From Flavobacterium cerinum (GTDB taxonomy: Bacteria > Bacteroidota > Bacteroidia > Flavobacteriales > Flavobacteriaceae), in NCBI RefSeq assembly GCF_024496085.1, contig NZ_CP101751.1, positions 1,922,001 through 1,986,000 on the forward strand: a DNA stretch of 64,000 nt, written 5' to 3'. Made by a program: the position numbers and the translations under genes. Positions 16,588 to 25,815 of this stretch are shown here, piece by piece. Below the pieces are notes generated by a model. The model was not told the DNA's origin. It searched no databases and was given only the letters and a program-made list of their open reading frames with translations. How positions within the stretch are numbered: position 1 is the stretch's first letter; each line of letters opens with the position of its first letter.

Positions 16588-17162
16588 GTAATTGTTATTC
16601 AAATGTTTATGTTTTGTATAACAAATATATAGGAATTACTTATTTAATTTTTAATTAACATTAATTTTAAAAAATATTAATTTTTTTGTTAAAAATATTT
16701 AGTATGATATTGTGGAATTGCTGACTTTAAATGAATTGTGTTATTGATGTGTAAGACCCGGAAAGCATTAGGTTTCCGGAGAGTGTTCATTTGTAATTTG
16801 GATTCTTTGCAACTTAATTTCCGTTCTTTTCTCTTTTCGTGCTATTGTTTGTTGCGATAGCGATAATTGGTTAAATTGTCTAAGGTTGTGCGTTTTTTGT
16901 CTGTTTTATTTCAAATTGATCTTTTTAAATTTGTGATAAGATTGTATGTCACGATGATCTCTAATATTTTCCTCTATTAATGGTGGTTGTTTTTTGTTTA
17001 CTCCATGATATTGAGCATTGAAATAGTTTTGGAGAAAAGATTCTTTTATTAATTAAAAGAATAGCAATTAAACCCCATCGTTAAAATTTCTTTTCCCCTT
17101 TATTTAATTGTTTCCGGATGGAATCATGATGTCGTTTATTAATCATGAATAAAATATAGTTT
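16588..17162. other. Long AT-rich intergenic region between divergent genes
   Basis: I find no gene of convincing length here. A 7-bp hairpin CCGGAAA/TTTCCGG (16758-16779) lacks a T run. A 9-bp inverted repeat ATTCTTTTA/TAAAAGAAT lies near 17040-17062, and two TCATGA copies occur at 17124-17156. These may be regulatory sites for the genes on either side. Confidence 0.35.
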
Positions 17163-18077
17163 ATGAAAAGAAGATTACAAGCTTTAGCGTTTTGTTGTTT
17201 GACCGTTTTTGTTTCTTTTTCGGGTTGGAGTCAGGAAATACAGATCCCGGTACTTGATTTGGTTAGTGAAACTGTTATTTTTAATCAAGATGTTTGGAAT
17301 GAAGCTGTTTCTGCTCAAAATATTTCGACTGTAACAATGACTAAAAAAGTTCTTTTAGCGGATGATTTTTTGTTAGCACATCAAAGTAAAATAACAGGTT
17401 TTCATTTTTTCGGGCAATTTGGAACTACTGTTTCAGAAAATTTACCTCCTGTTTTAGGTGTTCATTTGTATGTCATTAAAAATAGCAGTCTCGCCGAAAT
17501 GGTACTTCCGGATGCTTATATAGCTCATTTTTATCTGGAAGAAGGTAATCCGGGATTAGGGATAACTCGTGAAAATGAAAAAACGTCCTTTCATGTTGAT
17601 TTAGGCTTAGCTGGTGAAGAATTGATTTTAGAAGGTCAAACAACCTATTGGCTGGCTTTTGCACCTGAAGTGAATACGATTGACTTACCGGAAGATCAGA
17701 TGTGGTATTGGTATACGGGAGATGGAGGAAGCCATGATCCTAGGCGATTGAAAACGGGAGCAACAAGTTGGGAAAACGATAATGTACCTTTCGCTTTAGC
17801 CTTTAGTATAGAAGGAGAGAATGAGGTATTGGGGAGATCGGATTTCGGTAAAGGAACTGTTTCCGAAAAGGTATTCCCAAATCCGTCAAATGGTATTTTT
17901 ACGATTGCTTCTGATAAAGAGATTACTTCTGTCGAAGTTTATACACTAACGGGACAATTGCTGCTGAAAGGGAATTCTCCAAAGGCAGATCTGACAGATT
18001 ATCCCAATGGAGTTTACCTGTTAGTTGTTAATTATGCAGATGGTTATAGTTCTAATAGAAAACTGATTAAGAATTAA
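17163..18077 (+). CDS. T9SS-sorted secreted protein of unknown function
   Basis: A 304-residue protein with a signal peptide (to about residue 23, GWSQE). The central part is a jelly-roll-like beta domain of about 200 residues. The C-terminus is a type A T9SS sorting domain (VFPNPSNGIFTIAS then YPNGVYLLVVNY to KLIKN). No catalytic motif is visible. Probably secreted or surface-attached through the Por system. It stands alone. Confidence 0.7.
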   Translation: MKRRLQALAFCCLTVFVSFSGWSQEIQIPVLDLVSETVIFNQDVWNEAVSAQNISTVTMTKKVLLADDFLLAHQSKITGFHFFGQFGTTVSENLPPVLGVHLYVIKNSSLAEMVLPDAYIAHFYLEEGNPGLGITRENEKTSFHVDLGLAGEELILEGQTTYWLAFAPEVNTIDLPEDQMWYWYTGDGGSHDPRRLKTGATSWENDNVPFALAFSIEGENEVLGRSDFGKGTVSEKVFPNPSNGIFTIASDKEITSVEVYTLTGQLLLKGNSPKADLTDYPNGVYLLVVNYADGYSSNRKLIKN

Positions 18078-18190
18078 ATCGGTAAAGAATCGTGGTAATT
18101 TTCAAAACACGTATCTCAGGATAGTGTAAAAATAAGCGATGATTAAAATAGGATTTTAAAGAAAGTACTAGCTTATAAGTCTACTTGTTG

Positions 18191-18232
18191 TAAAAAAGAA
18201 AAAAGGAATCAATTCCCTTTTTTCTTTTTTGA
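18191..18232. terminator. Terminator between convergent genes
   Basis: A hairpin of A-rich and T-rich arms (AAAAAAGGAA, TCAA loop, TTCCCTTTTTT) with T and A runs on both sides lies just before the thioesterase stop codon. It can act in both directions. Confidence 0.6.
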
Positions 18233-18233
18233 T

Positions 18234-18779
18234 TTATAAGGTTAGTATAGCACCGTAATCAGAAAGTCGGTCCAAAGCTTCCCGGCTTGTATGATCAAAA
18301 CTATTGGTGTCTTCCATATGTTCCTTTTTGGCTTTAATCCGTCGAAGAGAATCGTAAAAACGACGTACTTCATCCAGTGTAGTTAATATCGGTCTTGGAA
18401 CGGCTACAGTGTTACCGTCATCGTCTTTGGCGACCATTGTAAAGTAGGAAGAATTACTATGCTTTATTTTTCCGGTTTGAATGTTTTGTGATATAACCCG
18501 AATACCTACCACCATCGAACTTCGTCCTACATAATTCACACAAGCTTTTAATGTGACCAGTTCGCCTACTTCAATCGGACTTAAAAAATCAACGGTATCT
18601 ACAGACGCCGTCACACAATAACGTCCCGAATATTTCGAGGCGCAGGCAAATGCAATTTTATCCATTAAAGAAAGAATATAACCACCGTGTATTTTGCCGC
18701 TGAAGTTGGAATGAGACGGCAACATTAACTCCGAAATACTAATCCGGGATGTGTTGATTTTTTTCGAGTCCGTATTCAT
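18234..18779 (-). CDS. Acyl-CoA thioesterase (hotdog fold)
   Basis: A 181-residue single-hotdog thioesterase of the YciA/ACOT type. The catalytic region reads NFSGKIHGGYILSLMDKIAFACASKY, followed by VTASVDTVDFLSPIEVGELV and the substrate-facing NYVGRSSMVVGIRV. It hydrolyses acyl-CoA to free acid and CoA in the cytoplasm. It lies 3 bases after rmuC on the same strand. Confidence 0.88.
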   Translation of the reverse strand: MNTDSKKINTSRISISELMLPSHSNFSGKIHGGYILSLMDKIAFACASKYSGRYCVTASVDTVDFLSPIEVGELVTLKACVNYVGRSSMVVGIRVISQNIQTGKIKHSNSSYFTMVAKDDDGNTVAVPRPILTTLDEVRRFYDSLRRIKAKKEHMEDTNSFDHTSREALDRLSDYGAILTL

Positions 18780-18782
18780 AAT

Positions 18783-20150
18783 TTATTCGGTTAATTCGTT
18801 ATTGGCATTAGCTCTGTTGATAATACTTTCGGGTAAAGCCTTTTTAGCTTTCGCTCCCATCTTTTTAAGTTTTTCTACACTTGTGATCAGATTTCCTTTT
18901 CCGTCAACCAATTTATTCATTGCACCCTGATATTCTGTTTTGGCTTCGTCCATCTTTTTACCGATCTTGATAAGATCATTTACAAAACCTTCAAATTTAT
19001 CATATAAAGCACCGGCCTGTCGGGCAATTTCATAAGCGTTTTCCTGTTGCTTCTGATTGGTCCACATACTGTCGATAGTGCGAAGCGTAGCCAGTAATGT
19101 CGATGGTGTTACAATAACAATATTCTTTTCAAAAGCTTTATTGTATAAAGTAGCATCTTCGTTTAAAGCAATCGCAAAAGCCGGTTCCATCGGAATAAAA
19201 AGCAATACGAAATCCGGACTTTCCATTTGATACAGATCATGATAGTTTTTACTGCCCAATTGCTCCACGTGACGCTTAATGGAACTAACGTGTTCTTTCA
19301 GATAATGAACACGGGTAGTTTCGTCATCTTCGTTAACATAGCGTTCATAAGCCGTAAGGGAAACTTTTGAATCCACGATCATTTTCTTTCCGTCCGGAAG
19401 ATTAATCACTACGTCCGGCTGAACACGGGCGCCTTCTTCTGTTACAAAACTTTGTTGTACTTCATATTCACGGCCTTTTTCCAAACCGGATTTTTCCAAC
19501 ACTTTTTCGAGAATTAATTCACCCCAGTTTCCTTGCATTTTAGTATCACCTTTTAACGCTTTGGTCAGGTTCAGCGTTTCTTTGCTCATTTGCTCATTCA
19601 TTTCCCGTAAGCCTAGTATTTGCTGACGTAAAGCAGCGTGATAGTCGATACTTTCTTTGTGTGTATCTTCTACCTTTTTCTCAAACAGATGAATCCGCTC
19701 TTGTAAAGGGGATAGTATGTTTTTTAAGTTTTCTTTGTTTTGTTCGGTGAATTTTGTGGTTTTTTCTTCCAGGATTTTATTAGCCAGATTTTCGAATTCT
19801 TTAGTGAATTTTTCCTGTAGCTGATTCACTTCTTCTTTTTGTTCTTTATTGCGTTCCCACAGGTTTTCGAAATCGGCTTCTTTTTTAGAAAGCTGAATGA
19901 TAAGTGCTTCTTTTTCAGTGCGTATGTTTTCTTTTTCGGTATTGGATTGTACTAAAAGCTGATCCAATTGACTACGTTCCTGTGAAAATTGCTGTTTAAG
20001 CTGGTCAATTTGAAGTAATAAACCGTTAATGCGTTCTTCTAAACCGGATTTTTCAGATTGGGATCGGGCTGAAAATAAAAGCTTCCCGATAAAAACTCCG
20101 ATTGCTAAGGCGATTATAAATGCGGCAAGTATAACAAGTGTTTGTGACAT
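18783..20150 (-). CDS. rmuC: DNA recombination protein RmuC
   Basis: A 455-residue protein with an N-terminal membrane anchor (residues 5-25), a long coiled coil (about 30-190) and the RmuC nuclease-like domain. Family motifs present are MQGNWGELILEKVLEKSGL, QPDVVINLPDGKKMIVDSKVSLTAYERY and FIPMEPAF. RmuC limits DNA inversion between short inverted repeats. It is probably translated with the thioesterase downstream. Confidence 0.93.
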   Translation of the reverse strand: MSQTLVILAAFIIALAIGVFIGKLLFSARSQSEKSGLEERINGLLLQIDQLKQQFSQERSQLDQLLVQSNTEKENIRTEKEALIIQLSKKEADFENLWERNKEQKEEVNQLQEKFTKEFENLANKILEEKTTKFTEQNKENLKNILSPLQERIHLFEKKVEDTHKESIDYHAALRQQILGLREMNEQMSKETLNLTKALKGDTKMQGNWGELILEKVLEKSGLEKGREYEVQQSFVTEEGARVQPDVVINLPDGKKMIVDSKVSLTAYERYVNEDDETTRVHYLKEHVSSIKRHVEQLGSKNYHDLYQMESPDFVLLFIPMEPAFAIALNEDATLYNKAFEKNIVIVTPSTLLATLRTIDSMWTNQKQQENAYEIARQAGALYDKFEGFVNDLIKIGKKMDEAKTEYQGAMNKLVDGKGNLITSVEKLKKMGAKAKKALPESIINRANANNELTE

Positions 20151-20391
20151 CGTTAAATTTAATTTTTTAGGTTTTGTAAAAGTAGGTATTTGTTTTTTAG
20201 AATGCTAAAAAATACCGCCGGAACAATATTACTGAACCGTAACTAAATAGACTCAAATATAGTAAAAACAAAAGGGTACGGTATTGAGGAAATCCGTATA
20301 TACGACTTAATATAGTTGATCATGTTATAAATCCGAAACCGACTAAAATATTGATGAAGTAACAATCGGAATTGTCGGAAGTTAAAAAGAA

Positions 20392-20760
20392 TTAGAAACT
20401 GTTGTGATGCGTTTTTTTTAGCAAAGCAATTAGTTCGTCTTTTTCCTGAAGTCGTTTTTCATATTGATCAATTAATTTTTCATAAACCTCATTAAGGACA
20501 ATTAGACTATCTCGTAATAGCAATTTGTCCTTTTGTTTTTTTGTTGAGGTGTTGTCCTTATGCTTGGATAAAAAGCTTTTGGGTTTGACTTCAAAGATAA
20601 CGCTCAGCTGTTCGATGTGGGATGCCCATGATTGACTTTCTCCGTTTTCGATTCGGGCATAAGCCGATTGGGAGATATTAAGTTTTTCTGCTACTTCTTC
20701 CTGTGAATAACCTCTTGTTTTTCTCAAATGGCGAATTTTTGCTCCTACAGTCCGATTCAT
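20392..20760 (-). CDS. XRE-family transcriptional regulator beside lanthipeptide genes
   Basis: A 122-residue protein. Residues 8-62 form a helix-turn-helix XRE domain (LRKTRGYSQEEVAEKLNISQ then SAYARIENGES). The C-terminal half is a charged coiled coil likely for dimer formation. It diverges from the lanthipeptide precursor gene across 288 bases that carry TCCTA/TAGGA repeats, one of them 21 bases upstream of its own start codon. It is a reasonable local regulator of the cluster. Confidence 0.8.
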   Translation of the reverse strand: MNRTVGAKIRHLRKTRGYSQEEVAEKLNISQSAYARIENGESQSWASHIEQLSVIFEVKPKSFLSKHKDNTSTKKQKDKLLLRDSLIVLNEVYEKLIDQYEKRLQEKDELIALLKKTHHNSF

Positions 20761-20780
20761 GAAAATGCTTTTTTTTAATG

Positions 20781-20886
20781 TCCTAAAAATAGGAAAAATA
20801 AATATTATCCTATAAAAAACGGGTAGAATTACCCTTAAAACGAATAAGGATCTGTTTTTTTAGTCCTTAAATTTGAAAAAATAGGA
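20781..20886. promoter_or_regulatory. Promoter and operator candidates upstream of lanthipeptide genes
   Basis: An exact inverted repeat TCCTA-AAAA-TAGGA lies at 20781-20794, just upstream of the XRE gene. A TAAATTTG -7 element (20868-20875) points toward the precursor gene and is bracketed by TCCT at 20864 and TAGGA at 20882-20886, a spread form of the same repeat. A further CCTAT occurs at 20809. Shared half-sites suggest one regulator acts on both promoters, probably the XRE protein. Confidence 0.5.
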
Positions 20887-21048
20887 TTTTGAATTGTTTT
20901 TAAATGCGACTTATTTGTTTTTAATATGGTTCAAAATGTATTGTTTTTTATTGGTGGAAAAGTCAATATAAGGTGTCAAAAAGATTACCGATACGAATGA
21001 TTCAGAAGCTCAATTTTTAAGAAGTGCAACCAAACAAATCTATTATAT

Positions 21049-21276
21049 ATGAAACGCTTAAATTTAAAAAAGAAAGTGGTATCCGTATTAACGGATAAAG
21101 AAAAAGCAAACATCCAGGGTGGAGGAACTAACGAGACTTGCGCTAGCTTTAATACCGAAATTCAATGGACTAAAGAGCCATGTGGTATTAAATTGACAAG
21201 AATTGATTGCGTTAGTGTGAAAATCGAATGTGTTACACATTTGGTTTGCCCTACGACTACCCTTGAGGAAATGTAA
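21049..21276 (+). CDS. lanA: Class I lanthipeptide precursor
   Basis: A 75-residue peptide. The leader (residues 1-25) has the Bacteroidota lanthipeptide pattern MKRLNLKKKVVSVLTDKEKA then NIQGG, with Leu at -12, Glu at -8, Ile at -4 and Gly-Gly at -2/-1. The core of about 49 residues carries five Cys and about eleven Ser/Thr. That would allow up to five (methyl)lanthionine rings. Genes for LanC and both halves of LanB follow. The final structure and activity are unknown. A strong hairpin separates it from lanC. Confidence 0.85.
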   Translation: MKRLNLKKKVVSVLTDKEKANIQGGGTNETCASFNTEIQWTKEPCGIKLTRIDCVSVKIECVTHLVCPTTTLEEM

Positions 21277-21347
21277 GAGGACTTTCGCAAAATAAAATAG
21301 CATTTACAGCCTTTTGTCAAAAAACAAAAAGTAAAGTAAGCTGTTTT

Positions 21348-21386
21348 AAACCGTTGGAGAATAGAAATCTCCAACGGTTTTGCATT
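21348..21386 (+). terminator. Partial terminator between lanthipeptide precursor and LanC
   Basis: A perfect 13-bp stem (21348-21360 with 21368-21380, AAACCGTTGGAGA and its complement) with a 7-base loop and a short T run. It lies 72 bases past the precursor stop codon and 36 bases before the lanC start. It would let most transcripts end after the precursor, so the peptide is made in excess over its enzymes. Confidence 0.75.
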
Positions 21387-21415
21387 TTAAAACGATCATA
21401 AATTTTATTTCATTT

Positions 21416-22630
21416 ATGAAATTGGATAGCTATAAGGAACTGAGTGCAATAGCTGCACAACTCCAAAATGAAGCCGTACTTTTCGACGACAAAAAAGCGG
21501 CTCAGATTGGATTACATAATGGATTATCGGGTGTTATACTGGCATTGGCTGATATCCGAAAAGAATTTCCGGAACTGATTAATCCGGAGATATTCGGAAA
21601 ATATATTGAAAGAGCCTACGCAATATTGGCCGAGAGTGAAGTGTGTTACCCGTCTTTTAGCGGCGGATTGGCCGGATATGCCTTTTTATTACAACAATTG
21701 GCAGCAGAACACTATATCGATGGATCGGATTATCATGAAGTCATTGCGGAAATCGATGAAATCATAATTGAACATCTGGAGAATGATTTGGAAGGTGATC
21801 ATCTGGATATTTTACACGGAGCTATTGGAATGGCTTTATATCTTATCGATAAAGAGCAGTACGAATATGCAGAAAAAATAATTGACAGGTTAGATCAAAG
21901 TGCTATAAGAGAGGGAAATCGTTGCTATTGGCGAACATTCGATTATTATAAAACGCAAAAATACCGAATCGATTTCGGACTCGCACACGGTAATGCTGGA
22001 ATCCAGTTTTTTTTAGGAAAATGCCTGAAGAAGGGAATCAAAACCGATACCTGTACGAAAATGTTAAACGAAAGCCTGGCCTTTTATCAGCATACGATAC
22101 AGGATGTAAATCTGGTGAAATCCTATTATCCGACAATATGGGTAGAAGACGACTATCTGACCGGGAAAACAAAACCGGAAATTTCAAGAGTAGCCTGGTG
22201 TTATGGCGATCTGGGGATATTGTTTACGCATTTATTAGTAGCAGATGCGTTACAGGATGAGTTGTTAAAAACGAAAACAATTCAACATCTTATACAGGTA
22301 GCAGGAAGGAGAACTGAAGAGGAAGTGATGTATAACGATGCCGGATTTTGCCACGGAACCTGTGGTTTGGTACTGCTTTTTAAAAACGCGTATGATCAAA
22401 CCGGTGAAGGCGCTTTTCGGGAAGCATCTGAGTACTGGCTACAGAAAACGTATGACTATAAATTAGAAAAAAACGATCAGGTGGCTTATTCGTTGTATGA
22501 TGGAAGCATCAGGAATGAAACGGATCCGACCTTACTGGAAGGACTTGCGGGAGTAGCAGCGTCTTATCTTTCGGTACTTTCAACTGCCGGAACACCTTTA
22601 ATTGATAAAGCCGTATTTATCAGGTTCTAA
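21416..22630 (+). CDS. lanC: Lanthionine synthetase C-like cyclase
   Basis: The start at 21416 (404 residues) is preferred; an ATG 12 codons earlier lies inside the terminator hairpin. LanC cyclases add Cys thiols to dehydrated Ser/Thr to close thioether rings. The repeated GxxG helices of the alpha/alpha barrel are seen (GLHNGLSGVILAL, FSGGLAGYAFLL, LLEGLAGVAASYL). The zinc ligands are in WCYGDLG (Cys about 262) and CHGTCG (Cys-His about 311-312). It works in the cytoplasm with LanB. Confidence 0.9.
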   Translation: MKLDSYKELSAIAAQLQNEAVLFDDKKAAQIGLHNGLSGVILALADIRKEFPELINPEIFGKYIERAYAILAESEVCYPSFSGGLAGYAFLLQQLAAEHYIDGSDYHEVIAEIDEIIIEHLENDLEGDHLDILHGAIGMALYLIDKEQYEYAEKIIDRLDQSAIREGNRCYWRTFDYYKTQKYRIDFGLAHGNAGIQFFLGKCLKKGIKTDTCTKMLNESLAFYQHTIQDVNLVKSYYPTIWVEDDYLTGKTKPEISRVAWCYGDLGILFTHLLVADALQDELLKTKTIQHLIQVAGRRTEEEVMYNDAGFCHGTCGLVLLFKNAYDQTGEGAFREASEYWLQKTYDYKLEKNDQVAYSLYDGSIRNETDPTLLEGLAGVAASYLSVLSTAGTPLIDKAVFIRF

Positions 22631-22649
22631 TAATACAACACAATAGTTT

Positions 22650-24875
22650 ATGGAATGGAACAAAATGCCCTATACTAGTTTTGATAATTATATACTGAGA
22701 ACACCTTTAATGCCGGTTGGTTTCTTTTCGAAATTGATGGCGGAAAGTAGTGTGGATAATGAAAAACTGAAATTGCAATTTGAAAACCCGGTCGTGAAAG
22801 AAGCGGTTTTTCTGGCTTCACCGGTTTTGTATCGCGAAATTGTAAAATGGACGGAAGGAAAAATAAAAGAAGATAAAGAAGCGGAGAAGATTAAACTCTC
22901 TTTCCTGAAATATCTGACCCGAATGGCTTCGCGACCGACACCTTTTGGTCTTTTTGCTGGTTGTGGATTAGGATCATTTTCGGATGAAAATAATATTCGA
23001 AATACCGATTATACCCGAAATAAGCGACATACCCGATTGGATATGAATTTTGTAGGCGCTTTAAATCAATTGTTTACAAGCGATGCCAATATCCGGGAAC
23101 AATTACGCTATTATCCGAATACCAGTTTGTATTTTATTGGTGATCAAATTAGATATGTTGAATGTTTGTATAAAAACGGAAATCGGATACATCATCTGGT
23201 TGAAATTGAAACATCCGATTATATTCGGGATTGCGTTGAAAAAGCGCGGCAGGGTATCTCAAAAGGCGTATTGATTGAGCAGTTGATCTCAGATGAAATT
23301 ACAAAAGAGGAAGCAACGGATTTTATTGATGAATTGATCGATAATCAGTTGTTGGTTAGTGAAATGGAACTTTCCGTTTCGGGAGAAGAATTTATCGGTC
23401 AAACACTCAAAATTTTAAAAAAATTAAAGGGAGTCGATACTCTTGTTGATTTGCTGGAGGAAACTGCTGTAAAAATAGCAGAACTGGATCGTACTATGGG
23501 GAACGATCCGGAAGTGTATACGGAATTGATTGAAACACTTCGGCGTTTTGAAATCCCGTTTGATGAGAAGTATATTTTTCAGACGGATATGATTCTGAAT
23601 GCCGACCGAAATGTATTGGCTCCGGAAACGACGCTTCCGCTACAAAAAGCAATTGTATTTCTAAATAAGATTACACCGAAAAACGATAACCCGCAATTAC
23701 AAAAGTTTACTGAAAAATTCCGACAGCGCTATGAAGACCGGGAAGTGCCGCTTGCTTTGGTTCTGGATAACGAATTAGGTATCGGTTATCCGGTAAATAA
23801 TTATAAAGGAGGAATGAATTCGTTACTCAATAATATTAATTTACCGGGTGTAGGAAGACAAAGGCCGAAAGAAGTCCGTTGGGCGGCGATTGACAGTATT
23901 TTATATCGGAAGATGCAGGAGGCTCGCGAAAATAAAAGTGAGGTCATTCGGATGACAGATGAAGATGTAAAAGGTTTGGAAGCAAGTTGGGACGATTTGC
24001 CGGATACTTTTTCGGTAACTACTGAAATGATAAACGGATCGGAACAGCAACAGTTTGTAATTCGATCGGTTGGAGGATCCGGAGCTGCGAATCTGATGGG
24101 ACGCTTTTGTCTGGGTGATGCCGGAATTGATCAGCATGCGCGAAAAATTATCCGGGCGGAAGAACAATTAAATCCGGATAAATTAGTATCGGAAATTATT
24201 CACTTACCGGAAAACAGAGTCGGAAATGTATTAATGCGACCGGATTTCAGACAATTTGAAATCCCGTATTTGGGAGCTTCGGCAAAACCGACTGAAAATC
24301 AACTGCTGATTAACGATTTATTGGTGTCGGTAAAATCAGGTAAAATTGTACTTCGTTCCCGAAAACACAATAAGGAAATACTACCTCGTTTGACCAATGC
24401 ACATAATTATTCCTATAATGCTTTACCGGTATATCATTTTTTATGTGACTTGCAAACGCAGGGAAAACGTGGCGGTTTGTATTTTAACTGGGGCGTACAT
24501 CGTGATGAATGCGACTTCCTGCCCAGAGTAGAATACGACGGCATTATTCTGTCGAAAGCAAAATGGAAAATCACGGCAAAAGAAATGGAAGAAATCAACA
24601 CAATTGATACGGTTTCGGGATTGCCGGAAATTAAAAAATGGAGGGAAAAAAGACAAATTCCGGATCATGTGGTTTTGGTCGAAGGCGACAATAAATTACT
24701 GTTAAATCTGGAAAATATTACATCGTTCCGTATGTTGGTTTCGGCTGTAGCGAAAAGAAACGTGTTTGAACTTGAAGAATTTCTTTGTGGCGATGAAACA
24801 ATCGTAAGCGGAAAAGGATCGGATCATTTTGCTAACGAGTTTATTTTTTCCTTTTTTAAAACAATGCCCAAATAG
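22650..24875 (+). CDS. lanB: Lanthipeptide dehydratase LanB, glutamylation domain
   Basis: A 741-residue protein matching the N-terminal (tRNA-Glu-dependent glutamylation) domain of class I LanB: YILRTPLMPVGFF, then FLKYLTRMASRPTPFGLFAG, and C-terminal FLPRVEYDGIILSKAKW. It activates Ser/Thr of the precursor by glutamylation. Full class I LanB is about 1,000 residues with an elimination domain at the C-terminus; here that part is encoded by the next gene, so the enzyme is split. Starts 19 bases after lanC. Confidence 0.9.
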   Translation: MEWNKMPYTSFDNYILRTPLMPVGFFSKLMAESSVDNEKLKLQFENPVVKEAVFLASPVLYREIVKWTEGKIKEDKEAEKIKLSFLKYLTRMASRPTPFGLFAGCGLGSFSDENNIRNTDYTRNKRHTRLDMNFVGALNQLFTSDANIREQLRYYPNTSLYFIGDQIRYVECLYKNGNRIHHLVEIETSDYIRDCVEKARQGISKGVLIEQLISDEITKEEATDFIDELIDNQLLVSEMELSVSGEEFIGQTLKILKKLKGVDTLVDLLEETAVKIAELDRTMGNDPEVYTELIETLRRFEIPFDEKYIFQTDMILNADRNVLAPETTLPLQKAIVFLNKITPKNDNPQLQKFTEKFRQRYEDREVPLALVLDNELGIGYPVNNYKGGMNSLLNNINLPGVGRQRPKEVRWAAIDSILYRKMQEARENKSEVIRMTDEDVKGLEASWDDLPDTFSVTTEMINGSEQQQFVIRSVGGSGAANLMGRFCLGDAGIDQHARKIIRAEEQLNPDKLVSEIIHLPENRVGNVLMRPDFRQFEIPYLGASAKPTENQLLINDLLVSVKSGKIVLRSRKHNKEILPRLTNAHNYSYNALPVYHFLCDLQTQGKRGGLYFNWGVHRDECDFLPRVEYDGIILSKAKWKITAKEMEEINTIDTVSGLPEIKKWREKRQIPDHVVLVEGDNKLLLNLENITSFRMLVSAVAKRNVFELEEFLCGDETIVSGKGSDHFANEFIFSFFKTMPK

Positions 24876-24882
24876 TGTGAGT

Positions 24883-25770
24883 ATGAAGACAAATACCAAA
24901 ACATCTTTTATTTTAGGAGAAGAATGGTTATATTATAAAATATACACCGGATTTGCGACAACAGATGCAATTCTGTATAATCAGTTGTACCCTATAATTA
25001 CCGGTTTACTGCGTGACGGATTGATTGATAAGTGGTTTTTTATCCGTTATACCGATCCGGAACATCATCTGCGCTTGCGTTTACATCTGATAAAACCGGA
25101 ACATATCGGAACGGTAATTCTGGCTTTTCAACATGTTTTTCGCCGTCTGACAGATCAGCATAGTGTGTGGAAAATTCAAACGGATACCTATGAAAGGGAA
25201 CTGGATCGATATGGGCATGAGCTGATAGAACAAGCGGAAACGCTATTTTTCTATGATAGTGAATGTATCGTTAATTTGCTTTCGGTATTGGAAACAACTG
25301 ATGATGAAAATGAAAAATGGATAACGGGTATGGCCGCAATTGATACTTTTTTAGATGTTTTTCGTTATGATTTTGAAGCAAAAAGAGCTTTGATGGAACA
25401 ACTTAGAACCTCCTTTTTCAAAGAGTTTAAAGTCGGTACAGGAACGAAAAAAGAGCTAAGTACCAAATACCGGAACCATAAAAATGAGATCGAACGTTTT
25501 ATGAAATTGACTTCACAAACCAATGATCTTAAAGCGATATTGGATAAACGAAATAGCAATATTACAGAACAGGCAGATAATATCCGGGAGCAATTATCGG
25601 ATCCGGTTACAATAAACACCCTGTTAGGAAGCTATATTCATATGACGATGAACCGGTTGTTTGATTCTAATAACCGACAATGTGAAATGATTCTGTATGA
25701 TCTGTTATGCAGTTATTATACTTCGGTATTAGCCCGGCAAAAGAAAGAACAACAGGTTTTGTCGGAATAA
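24883..25770 (+). CDS. LanB elimination domain (SpaB_C / thiopeptide-type)
   Basis: The start at 24883 (295 residues) is used because MKTNTKTSFILGEEWLYYKI begins the domain; an earlier in-frame ATG overlaps lanB. Motifs: WLYYKIYTGFATTDAIL, then WFFIRYTDPEHHLRLRLHL, HMTMNRLF and the SYYTSVLA end. This domain removes glutamate to leave dehydroalanine or dehydrobutyrine. It is the second half of a split dehydratase. It lies 7 bases past lanB. No LanT transporter, C39 peptidase or immunity gene follows in the window. Confidence 0.9.
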   Translation: MKTNTKTSFILGEEWLYYKIYTGFATTDAILYNQLYPIITGLLRDGLIDKWFFIRYTDPEHHLRLRLHLIKPEHIGTVILAFQHVFRRLTDQHSVWKIQTDTYERELDRYGHELIEQAETLFFYDSECIVNLLSVLETTDDENEKWITGMAAIDTFLDVFRYDFEAKRALMEQLRTSFFKEFKVGTGTKKELSTKYRNHKNEIERFMKLTSQTNDLKAILDKRNSNITEQADNIREQLSDPVTINTLLGSYIHMTMNRLFDSNNRQCEMILYDLLCSYYTSVLARQKKEQQVLSE

Positions 25771-25789
25771 ACGGTTAGGGTAAAAAGTG

Positions 25790-25797
25790 TACTTTTG
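25790..25797 (+). promoter_or_regulatory. Promoter -7 element of the pseudouridine synthase gene
   Basis: TACTTTTG is an exact TAnnTTTG match 18 bases before the ATG at 25816. A TTG start codon at 25795 would overlap it, which argues against that start. Confidence 0.65.
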
Positions 25798-25815
25798 CGG
25801 AAAAATAACCAACGC

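Noticed and set aside
16758..16779. Hairpin CCGGAAA/TTTCCGG as a terminator
   Set aside because: No T run follows on either strand and no gene ends nearby.
25795..25815. TTG start for the pseudouridine synthase
   Set aside because: The TTG is part of an exact TAnnTTTG promoter element; translation starts at the ATG at 25816.
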